Below are positions 1 to 5,278 of a stretch of DNA of 6,229 nt, one piece after another. Under the pieces are notes generated by a model, which searched no databases, had not been told where the DNA came from, and saw only the letters and a program-made list of their open reading frames with translations. This DNA comes from Candidatus Woesearchaeota archaeon (GTDB taxonomy: Archaea; Nanobdellota; Nanobdellia; Woesearchaeales; JAUUYB01): assembly GCA_030590605.1 (NCBI GenBank), contig JAUUYB010000064.1, forward strand, positions 1 through 6,229. Reading direction: 5' to 3'. Position 1 is the first letter of the stretch. Each line of letters starts with the position of its first letter. The position numbers and the translations under genes were made by a program.

Positions 1-60
1 CTAAAGGAGCTCGATGGCTAGACACCACCACAACTTTCTACAAAGCTGAATCACAACTTT

Positions 61-66
61 TTTAAA
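61..66 (+). promoter_or_regulatory. TATA-like box for the acidic mini-protein gene
   Basis: TTTAAA inside a T-rich run, centred about 25.5 bases before the ATG at 89. Archaeal TBP sites normally lie 25-27 bases before the transcription start, so this predicts a leaderless mRNA beginning at the ATG of 89. It argues against the upstream in-frame ATG at 80. No Shine-Dalgarno sequence is visible. Confidence 0.5.
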
Positions 67-88
67 CTCTGAAAACATTATGTATATC

Positions 89-265
89 ATGACAGAAGAG
101 CGAAATGTCTACGTTGAGAAGGTCAGGGAGGATTTGGTCGAGGATGATCAGATATCTCCTGAAGAGGAAGGTTTCATGAAAGGGTATGATGAAGCCAATG
201 AATCTGATGAAGAAGACGAAGACGAAGAGAAAAAAAAGAAAAAAGAAAAGGATCTAGACGATTGA
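89..265 (+). CDS. Small highly acidic protein of unknown function (58 aa)
   Basis: I do not recognise this protein. An in-frame ATG at 80 would add three residues, but the TATA-like box at 61-66 fits a leaderless start at 89, so the ATG at 89 is preferred. The first ~35 residues look folded and are mixed charged and hydrophobic (NVYVEKVREDLVEDD, then a segment around EEEGFMKGYDEA). The rest is low-complexity: a run rich in Asp and Glu, then about seven Lys, then a short acidic end. The charged tail suggests a disordered, possibly nucleic-acid- or protein-contacting segment, but this is inference. The gene converges on the membrane protein gene at 285-695 with only 19 bases between stop codons. 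It has no Cys, no membrane segment and no signal peptide. Coding status rests on the promoter spacing and the ordered N-terminal half. A spurious ORF in purine-rich DNA is the alternative. Confidence 0.6.
   Translation: MTEERNVYVEKVREDLVEDDQISPEEEGFMKGYDEANESDEEDEDEEKKKKKEKDLDD
230..250 (-). terminator. T-rich tract, likely terminator of the 285-695 gene
   Basis: Read on the minus strand, this stretch consists of T4, T6 and T8 runs separated by single C, starting about 35 bases past the stop codon of the 285-695 gene. Archaeal intrinsic terminators are typically T-runs on the non-template strand. The same bases encode the Lys-rich tail of the opposing gene. Confidence 0.4.
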
Positions 266-283
266 TCCTTTGACCTCTAGATC
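251..283. repeat. 8-bp inverted repeat between convergent genes
   Basis: GATCTAGA at 251-258 is matched by TCTAGATC at 276-283, with 17 bases between. It straddles the stop codon of the acidic protein gene and lies just before the stop of the opposing gene. It could form a weak hairpin in either transcript. The core TCTAGA is itself palindromic, so chance is a real possibility. Confidence 0.3.
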
Positions 284-284
284 A

Positions 285-695
285 TTACCATTTCTTATAC
301 ACATCCCTCTCGATATCAAGTATCTTGTCTAAAGTCGTTTTCGCTTCCTTCTGAGACATCTCATGCACCCGTTTCCCCAGGACATCGAGGAGATATGGGG
401 TCTTGGGTGCGAGATAGCTTCCGATCGCGATCTTCATATCTTCATGGATGAGATACCCTTCTTTGTTTCCATTCCCATTTACAGCGACCTTGGTAGAGAT
501 TCCTGCAGGATCCGGGAAGGCATCACTCTCAATAGGAACATTCCTGCGATAGAGAGAATCCTCAATCCGTGCTATTGTGGAATGGTTAGAATAACCTATA
601 TAGAGCGAGAAAAGGGCAAGACCTACTACTCCGAATTTCCTCAGGATAGTGTCAACAACAGGGTTTTGTTCCAGATACTGCTTGACTATTTTCAT
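285..695 (-). CDS. Small single-pass membrane protein of unknown function (136 aa)
   Basis: I do not recognise the family. Residues 1-20 are a charged amphipathic segment. Residues ~21-36 (FGVVGLALFSLYIGYS) form one short hydrophobic helix. A ~65-residue polar middle follows, and the C-terminus (~112-136) is a charged helix ending in KKW. The Lys/Arg-rich N-terminal side suggests it stays in the cytoplasm with the C-terminal domain outside, but this is uncertain. ATG at 695 was chosen because a TATA-like CTTTAAGA at 719-726 is centred about 27 bases upstream, fitting a leaderless mRNA. A GAGGAG at 715-720 is too far away to act as a ribosome binding site. A 167-codon ORF covers the same DNA on the plus strand, but it runs into non-coding sequence, has odd composition and lacks a promoter, so the minus frame is preferred. 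It is divergent from aIF2-gamma and convergent with the acidic protein. Confidence 0.65.
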   Translation of the reverse strand: MKIVKQYLEQNPVVDTILRKFGVVGLALFSLYIGYSNHSTIARIEDSLYRRNVPIESDAFPDPAGISTKVAVNGNGNKEGYLIHEDMKIAIGSYLAPKTPYLLDVLGKRVHEMSQKEAKTTLDKILDIERDVYKKW

Positions 696-718
696 ATATG
701 TTTCTTTTTTCGTTCTCC

Positions 719-726
719 TCTTAAAG
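719..726 (-). promoter_or_regulatory. TATA-like box for the 285-695 membrane protein gene
   Basis: CTTTAAGA on the minus strand, centred about 27 bases upstream of the ATG at 695. The distance fits leaderless transcription, although the match to the archaeal TATA consensus is only moderate. Confidence 0.35.
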
Positions 727-811
727 GTGATTGTAAAATATTCGGAAATATTTTAGCTATCTTGAAAGTATTAGCACCTCTGTTAAATGGCTATTATGAA
801 ATCCTCCTGAA

Positions 812-929
812 GCTACTATCTTCCTCGCCAGATCTTACTTCCATCGAGAAGCCTGCGTTCCCGTAGGGAGCACCCCCTCGCGACGGCTCCAATGTGTTCA
901 GTGCTGAAGCTCGGACTGACGATAGTAGC
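812..929. ncRNA. Candidate structured RNA in the divergent spacer
   Basis: The 299-base gap between the divergent genes contains a GC-rich core. By hand count, 851-920 is 45 of 70 G+C, against 24 of 80 in 731-810 and 10 of 40 in 931-970. The block is closed by a perfect 9-bp inverted repeat, GCTACTATC (812-820) with GATAGTAGC (921-929). Inside are further pairings: 820-827 with 845-851 (seven pairs, one bulge), GGAGC 867-871 with GCTCC 886-890 (or alternatively a TCCC/GGGA hairpin at 859-869), and TTCA/TGAA at 897-908 around a four-base loop. A closed multibranch fold of 118 nt is the size of 5S rRNA, but the conserved 5S loop sequences are absent on both strands. I also saw no tRNA T-arm, SRP helix-8 motif or C/D boxes. 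The strand is undecided. No ORF here looks coding. Confidence 0.35.
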
Positions 930-962
930 GAAGATTTTATAATAGCCCAGTAAAGCAAAACA

Positions 963-969
963 TTTAAAA
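963..969 (+). promoter_or_regulatory. TATA box for the aIF2-gamma gene
   Basis: TTTAAAA preceded by an A-rich GCAAAACA stretch that resembles a BRE. It is centred about 29 bases before the ATG at 995, predicting a leader of 0-4 bases. A second AT-rich element, TTTTATAA at 935-942, could serve either strand. Confidence 0.55.
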
Positions 970-994
970 GACTTCGAGGTTTTCGCTATCATAG

Positions 995-2227
995 ATGGCA
1001 AAAAAGACAGAAGTGCAACCCCAAGTCAATATCGGGCTCATAGGTCATGTCGATCACGGCAAGACCACGCTCACTGAGAGGCTTTCTGGAAAGTGGACAG
1101 ATACCCATTCTGAAGAGATTAAGAGGGGCATAACAATAAGGCTGGGATATGCTGATACTGAGTTTCGGAAATGCAAGAAATGTAATGTATACTCTCTTGA
1201 AAAGAAGTGCACTGCCTGCGGTGGAGAGGCTGAAGTAGTAAGAAAAGTGAGTTTTGTCGATGCACCTGGTCACGAATCGCTCATGGCCACTATGCTTGCA
1301 GGGACAACGATCATGGATGGTGCAGTGCTGCTTGTCGCAGCGAACGAAGACTGTCCTCAGCCACAGACACGGGAACATCTCATGGCACTTGAGATCATAG
1401 GCATCAAAAATGTCATCATCGCCCAGAATAAGATAGATCTAGTGGATGAGAAACGGGCTAAGAAAAATTATCAGGAAATCAAGGATTTCATCAAGGGAAC
1501 CGCATTTGAAAATTCACCGATCATACCGATATCAGCTCAGCATGGCATAAACATAGATGTCCTGATCGCTGAGATCGAGAGACTCATCCCGACCCCAAAA
1601 CGGGATCCAAAAAAAGAACCTATCATGTATATCGCCAGGAGCTTTGATATCAATAAACCAGGAAGCAAGATCAAGAATATCCTGGGTGGAGTCATAGGAG
1701 GTACTTTGATCCAAGGTAAGCTCAAGAAAGGTGATGAGATCGAGATCAGACCAGGATACAAGAAAGAAGTGAAGAACAAACCTAAGTATATCCCTATCAC
1801 CTCTACAATCATAGGTCTCATGACAGGAAAATCTAAGATCGATGAAGCGATTCCAGGCGGATCGATCGCACTCATGACCAAGCTTGATCCTTCTATAGTC
1901 AAATCAGACCAGCTCGCAGGAGGAGTCGTGGGTCATCCAGGCAAGCTCCCTCCAGTGTGGGATGACATATCTATGGAATTCCACCTTTTAGAAAGAGTGG
2001 TCGGCTCGAAAGATAATCTTGTCGTCGACCCTATCATGGTCAATGAGACACTCATGTTGAATGTCAATTCAGCAGCGACAGTAGGTATCGTATCAAGCAT
2101 CAAAGCAGGCGCTGTCAGCTGTAAGCTAAAGCTTCCTGTATGTGCGGTGCCAGGATCGAGAGTCACTATGTCAAGGCGGTTCGGGAATCGGTGGAGACTC
2201 ATCGGTTACGGGATAATCAAAGAATAA
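995..2227 (+). CDS. eif2g: Translation initiation factor aIF2 subunit gamma
   Basis: The GTPase subunit of the archaeal aIF2 heterotrimer. It binds GTP and Met-tRNAi and delivers the tRNA to the small ribosomal subunit. The 410 residues match the family's usual full length. Visible motifs: P-loop GHVDHGKTT (17-25); switch I around RGITIRLGYAD (44-54), including the family's GITIRLGYAD signature; a Cys4 zinc knuckle at C60, C63, C72 and C75; switch II DAPGHE (89-94); NKID (145-148); and SAQH (180-183). Two beta-barrel domains follow, with typical aIF2-gamma sequence up to the end (RRFGNRWRLIGYG). ATG at 995 is the only sensible start because the preceding codon is an in-frame TAG, and the TATA box at 963-969 fits a near-leaderless mRNA. 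The gene stands alone on the plus strand, separated by 30 bases from the convergent gene at 2258. It is not linked here to other translation genes. No missing key residue was seen. Confidence 0.97.
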   Translation: MAKKTEVQPQVNIGLIGHVDHGKTTLTERLSGKWTDTHSEEIKRGITIRLGYADTEFRKCKKCNVYSLEKKCTACGGEAEVVRKVSFVDAPGHESLMATMLAGTTIMDGAVLLVAANEDCPQPQTREHLMALEIIGIKNVIIAQNKIDLVDEKRAKKNYQEIKDFIKGTAFENSPIIPISAQHGINIDVLIAEIERLIPTPKRDPKKEPIMYIARSFDINKPGSKIKNILGGVIGGTLIQGKLKKGDEIEIRPGYKKEVKNKPKYIPITSTIIGLMTGKSKIDEAIPGGSIALMTKLDPSIVKSDQLAGGVVGHPGKLPPVWDDISMEFHLLERVVGSKDNLVVDPIMVNETLMLNVNSAATVGIVSSIKAGAVSCKLKLPVCAVPGSRVTMSRRFGNRWRLIGYGIIKE

Positions 2228-2257
2228 TCAAGGAGTCTTCTGATTTAGTAAATAGGA

Positions 2258-2854
2258 TTATCCGTCATTCTTCCGAAAAAAATTGAAGTAAATAAAGAAG
2301 ACTGAGCATCCGATAATCAATAATATGCTTGAATAGACATAGCTTGATTCCATGCCTAACATCGTGCTTGGTTTTTTTTCATATTCTCCAGTAATTTCAT
2401 ACATCTCTCTTCGATCATCAATCAGAAGAGCGTAACTTTTTTCCTTAATCGTTTCAGACTCACAAACTATATCTATCTCTGTATGATTATATAAATAATA
2501 TAATGTGATCGTGCCATCTGCGCCCTCAGATGGATGAAAGAATGTCAAACTCCAATTCGGGAGGATGTCAATATGTGTTTTATGAAAAAAAGATAGAACA
2601 TCAGAATGATACTTCTGTGCAAAAGCGAAATTCGACTGATCACTGATAGCGCAGTTCGTTAGATTATAAATCCTATAATTGATGTCGCATCCATTTGTTA
2701 GTTTAACACGGCTGAGGCATGATTCCGGTCTAGCAGAAAAGCAATCAGGGGTATCGGATTCGGTCAAGAATACGTGATGAGTTCCCCAGCATCCTGCATA
2801 GACTGTAGGGGCTAAAAATAAAAAAATAGAAAATATAATATATCTATTCAACAT
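2258..2854 (-). CDS. Exported, C-terminally membrane-anchored Cys-rich protein, unknown (198 aa)
   Basis: I do not recognise this protein. Residues 1-20 form a typical signal peptide: MLNR, a hydrophobic core, then VYA before G21-C22. The exported part carries Cys at 22, 38, 46, 56, 68 and 131, enough for three disulfides, and sequons at N64 (NLT), N100 (NWS) and N123 (NHT). A membrane helix spans ~172-192 and is followed by FFRKNDG, so the bulk should face outside with a short positive cytoplasmic tail. A lipoprotein reading at C22 is possible, but the motif is poor. Composition differs from neighbours: 2281-2820 is about 37% G+C by hand count, against roughly 45% in the sampled flanking genes, which suggests an orphan gene or recent acquisition. 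ATG at 2854 is supported by the TATA box at 2876-2883. It is a single-gene unit convergent with aIF2-gamma. Confidence 0.75.
   Translation of the reverse strand: MLNRYIIFSIFLFLAPTVYAGCWGTHHVFLTESDTPDCFSARPESCLSRVKLTNGCDINYRIYNLTNCAISDQSNFAFAQKYHSDVLSFFHKTHIDILPNWSLTFFHPSEGADGTITLYYLYNHTEIDIVCESETIKEKSYALLIDDRREMYEITGEYEKKPSTMLGMESSYVYSSILLIIGCSVFFIYFNFFRKNDG
2372..2379 (+). terminator. T8 run, possible aIF2-gamma transcript terminator
   Basis: The first long T-run on the plus strand after the aIF2-gamma stop, about 145 bases downstream and inside the opposing gene. T-runs terminate archaeal RNA polymerase, so a 3' UTR overlapping the convergent gene is possible. The distance makes this weak. 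Confidence 0.25.
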
Positions 2855-2875
2855 ATCGGAAAGTTCGTCTCTATC

Positions 2876-2883
2876 TTATTTAA
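2876..2883 (-). promoter_or_regulatory. TATA box for the 2258-2854 gene
   Basis: TTAAATAA on the minus strand, centred about 26 bases before the ATG at 2854, exactly the spacing expected for a leaderless archaeal mRNA. Confidence 0.55.
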
Positions 2884-2986
2884 TCATTTCTATTTCTCTC
2901 AATGGTCCTCGAAAAGCAATTGATTATAACCTTGATGAATCTTTTTCATGAAGCAAAGTAGATGTATCGGTATTAAGGAGAAATTC

Positions 2987-3469
2987 TTAAGGAATTTTCT
3001 CATACCATTTGACCAGTTGATCCTCTTCTTTCTTATTGTCTTCTTCTGTTTTCTGGTCCATATCCTCTTGAGAAACGACATGAGTGTTTTCAGGAGCAGA
3101 TTCCTCAGGAGGCATGAATTCCCATGATACTTTCTGTTGTGCATCTTTCATCTCCTCTTCAGGGATCTTCAATGGCTCCCACTTGAACTCTATCCCATCA
3201 TCTTTCTTCCGCGGGATCACAGTGATGGAAAACGGGGTACCCGCGCCTTCATTCATGATGATATTTGTAGCCTCTGCTCCTAACCCCTCGAAAAGGACTG
3301 ACGCTGCGAAGCTTGCGACATAGAAATAATGAGTGATCATCTCCGGTTGGATGCTCTCGATATCAGGAAAATCACCTTTTGGCCGGATGACGAGCTGTCC
3401 TGCGACCTTCGGTTCCATCACAAGCACAGCTTCTGTACGTTCATCCTCATAGACTATATGCTCTGTCAT
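2987..3469 (-). CDS. Degenerate HIT-fold protein lacking the histidine triad (160 aa)
   Basis: Residues ~5-88 follow the histidine triad (HIT) fold: IVYEDERTEAVLVMEP, then AGQLVIRPK (23-31), a central helix, NIIMNEGAG (69-77), and FSITVIPR (80-87) at the position of the HIT motif. Aligned with the neighbouring HIT protein (HFMIHIIPR), the three motif histidines correspond to P79, S81 and T83, so no HIT catalysis by the standard mechanism is expected. The GH of the usual GHxLLxPK segment is GQ here, and the N-terminal CxxC is missing. After a short KWEP linker the C-terminal ~60 residues are acidic and probably disordered, ending in the more conserved-looking LVKWYEKIP. The ATG overlaps the upstream gene's TGA as ATGA, which implies translational coupling and near-equal synthesis. 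HIT proteins are dimers, so a heterodimer with the upstream protein is a reasonable inference. The HIT assignment rests on pattern alignment only. Confidence 0.8.
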   Translation of the reverse strand: MTEHIVYEDERTEAVLVMEPKVAGQLVIRPKGDFPDIESIQPEMITHYFYVASFAASVLFEGLGAEATNIIMNEGAGTPFSITVIPRKKDDGIEFKWEPLKIPEEEMKDAQQKVSWEFMPPEESAPENTHVVSQEDMDQKTEEDNKKEEDQLVKWYEKIP

Positions 3470-4341
3470 TTGAACAACCTCGCGATATCATCCAGATCAG
3501 CGTCTTCATCAGATACATTTTTCATTTGATCTTCTGAGTCGGATTTTTCTTCTTCTGGTTCTATATCTTCTGGAGTTTCTTTTTCCTCTTCGTCCGGTAT
3601 CTTGAATCCTTCATCTTTCGCTTCGACTGTCTTTACAGCATCCGGATTGAAATGGTGGACAATCTCGAAAGGATCGATATTCTCGAAGAGCGGCTTCAAC
3701 TGAGGGTGGCTCCTGGCTTGTTTCAGGAATTCTTGAGGTTCCTTCATTATGAGGTCTTTTAATGGAGGGTTCTGTTCAACTATCTGGATGACCTTCTCGA
3801 TGCTTGTTTTCATACCTTTTTCCAGGTCACGCGGAGCATGCCAGTCAGCCGGATTTTTCTTCAGATGGTTTTCCACCATGATAGGGAGATTATGCTGTAT
3901 CAATCTCTCAGTCTCTGCAATATCTGATATGCTTTGGCCAGCAAGATCTGAGAAAGGAAGATTGTCTTCCTGATCCCTCGGAATTATGTGTATCATGAAA
4001 TGCTGGGACTGCTGGCCAGCAGCGAATCCGTTTGCGATAAAGATAGTGGATCCTGTGGATACTATACCTTTCTTGACGCTCTTGCACATGGTCTGTGCGA
4101 CTTCGAACAGCCGTCTGAAAGTCTCTTCTGGTAGGAAAGGCATGATAGGATAATGTTCTTTTGGCATCAATAAGACATGTCCTTTCCTTGCAGGATTGAT
4201 ATCTAATACCCCAAATACAAGGTCATCTTCAAAAATCTTCTTTGAAGGCATATCCCCATTGATGATCTTGCAGAAAATACAATTCTTCTTCTGTTCTTCC
4301 AAGGCGGCCTTTACCTCTGGACTCATTTCAGTCATAGTCAT
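3466..4341 (-). CDS. HIT-family protein with altered triad and long C-terminal extension (291 aa)
   Basis: The N-terminal ~128 residues are a clear HIT domain: CIFCKIINGDMPS (21-33), FEDDLVFGVLDINP, GHVLLMPKEH (54-63), then HFMIHIIPR (114-122). HIT enzymes are nucleotide hydrolases or transferases that use HxHxHxx, whose middle His is the nucleophile; here that position is M116, between H114 and H118. C21, C24, H63 and H114 match the zinc site seen in the CxxC subgroup of the family. Beyond the domain, residues ~145-235 are helical with proline-spaced repeats (NPPLKDLIMKEPQEFL; HPQLKPLFENIDPFEI). Residues ~243-280 are acidic and probably disordered, and the end is DADLDDIARLFK. Ordinary HIT proteins are about 110-150 residues, so this one is twice the usual length. 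The start is uncertain between M1 (4341) and M3 (4335). The gene leads a two-gene unit, overlapping the next gene by four bases. Confidence 0.9.
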   Translation of the reverse strand: MTMTEMSPEVKAALEEQKKNCIFCKIINGDMPSKKIFEDDLVFGVLDINPARKGHVLLMPKEHYPIMPFLPEETFRRLFEVAQTMCKSVKKGIVSTGSTIFIANGFAAGQQSQHFMIHIIPRDQEDNLPFSDLAGQSISDIAETERLIQHNLPIMVENHLKKNPADWHAPRDLEKGMKTSIEKVIQIVEQNPPLKDLIMKEPQEFLKQARSHPQLKPLFENIDPFEIVHHFNPDAVKTVEAKDEGFKIPDEEEKETPEDIEPEEEKSDSEDQMKNVSDEDADLDDIARLFK

Positions 4342-4360
4342 ATCACAATCAAGACCCTAC

Positions 4361-4370
4361 ATAAAAATGT
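4361..4370 (-). promoter_or_regulatory. TATA-like/T-rich element before the HIT pair
   Basis: ACATTTTTAT on the minus strand, with TTTTTAT centred 23 bases upstream of the ATG at 4341 and 29 upstream of the ATG at 4335. It is a plausible HIT-operon promoter. The T5 run also lies 12-16 bases after the archaellin-like gene's stop and could help end that transcript. Confidence 0.4.
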
Positions 4371-4378
4371 TTCGCCGT

Positions 4379-5272
4379 TCAGTTAAAGAAAATGTTGCCT
4401 ATACTGCTTTGGGATGGGATCATGATCCGTTTCTCGGTCGGGTTTCCATCAGCAGGAGTCAATGTTATGGTAATCGGAGTGTCGACACCGATAGGTTCCA
4501 TAAGTTCGAAATAGATCCTGATTATATCTCCCTTGCTGATCTTACCATCCAGATGGTCTCGTTGGCTTTGCTGGAGATATTCTATAGTGAAATATCCTCT
4601 ACCATACCTTTCAGGAACTATCTGGAATGTCACGCTATCAAGTATGGTTGTATTACCACAATACCCGTCAAATATGATCGTGTCGATATTGCCATCATTT
4701 GGTTCAAGGACTGCATATTTAGTCTTTGGGGTACCGTCACACCGTATCTGGTTCAACATGTATGATGTTCCTGAAGAATAGTTTACATGGACATAACCAT
4801 TCGAGTCGATAGTGATCATATCATCGAGGCGGTCGTCATCGTAGTCGCCATCAAGAATGAAAGGCGTCGTTGCGTTCACGAACCCGACCTCTTCTGTACG
4901 AAATGTATTGAATCCGCTGTTCCCTTCTGTGATCGTCCCGTTATCCTTATAGGTGAGCACTATGCTATCATTAGGTGTCTGGACTACTATATCGAGATAT
5001 TCCAGACTCAAACGATCAGATGATGGGAGCAGCTGCACCATCATCGTAAAATTGAGAAGCGTTCCATCTTCATTAAACTGGGCTCCGACTTCATCGATAA
5101 AAAGCTTATTAGCAAGATTTGTGGTCGCTTTTTTAGAAGTCGATTGAGCTTTCTGTTCAAGCGTATAACTTGTCTCAAGTATGAACAACGATCCGATAAC
5201 CGCGAAAAGTATCCCTGCAATAAGAATAATAAGTATAGTGATTCCGCTAATACCTTTCTTGTTCAACTGCAT
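4379..5272 (-). CDS. Archaellin/type IV pilin-like surface protein (297 aa)
   Basis: The N-terminus is a class III (archaellin-type) signal: MQLNKKG, cleavage expected after G7 by a FlaK/PibD-type peptidase, Gly at +3 (G10), then a ~22-residue hydrophobic helix (11-32). The continuing LETSYTLEQKAQSTSKKATTNLANKL matches the archaellin pattern, in which the helix forms the filament core. The rest is a beta-rich, extracellular-looking domain with five N-glycosylation sequons (N74, N111, N133, N164, N207), one Cys pair (C178, C205), and DGDYDDDRLDD (141-151), which resembles a DxDxDxxxDD calcium-binding loop. No archaellum motor or assembly gene is in view, so it could be an archaellin, an adhesive pilin or a solitary anchored surface protein. 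ATG at 5272 lies 6 bases after the stop of the Cys/His protein gene. A GAGAGGA directly abuts the ATG, too close for a standard ribosome binding site, so coupled re-initiation is likely. Confidence 0.8.
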   Translation of the reverse strand: MQLNKKGISGITILIILIAGILFAVIGSLFILETSYTLEQKAQSTSKKATTNLANKLFIDEVGAQFNEDGTLLNFTMMVQLLPSSDRLSLEYLDIVVQTPNDSIVLTYKDNGTITEGNSGFNTFRTEEVGFVNATTPFILDGDYDDDRLDDMITIDSNGYVHVNYSSGTSYMLNQIRCDGTPKTKYAVLEPNDGNIDTIIFDGYCGNTTILDSVTFQIVPERYGRGYFTIEYLQQSQRDHLDGKISKGDIIRIYFELMEPIGVDTPITITLTPADGNPTEKRIMIPSQSSIGNIFFN

Positions 5273-5278
5273 TCCTCT

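Noticed and set aside
1..21. Possible C-terminal end of an upstream plus-strand gene (LKELDG then TAG)
   Set aside because: Seven codons at the window edge are too few to tell a gene end from chance; other frames are open here as well. Nothing else is supported in 1-57.
363..866. 167-codon plus-strand ORF opposite the 285-695 gene
   Set aside because: It has an implausible composition, runs into the GC-rich non-coding block, and no promoter is placed for it. The minus-strand frame has a membrane segment and a spaced TATA box.
812..929. 5S rRNA identity for the 118-nt block
   Set aside because: Length and closing stem fit, but the conserved loop C and loop E sequences are absent on both strands, so it is left as an unassigned candidate RNA.
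816..1001. 61-codon minus-strand ORF across the spacer and the aIF2-gamma start
   Set aside because: It overlaps the aIF2-gamma promoter and start, and its Arg/Ser-rich sequence follows the GC-rich fold rather than coding constraint.
2931..2960. TTGATGAA as a possible C box of a C/D guide RNA
   Set aside because: No D box (CTGA) lies at a suitable distance and no flanking terminal stem is visible.
2899..3144. 81-codon minus-strand ORF overlapping the second HIT-like gene
   Set aside because: It is out of frame with a better-supported gene, and its Lys/Arg/Leu-rich sequence is typical of a shadow of acidic codons.
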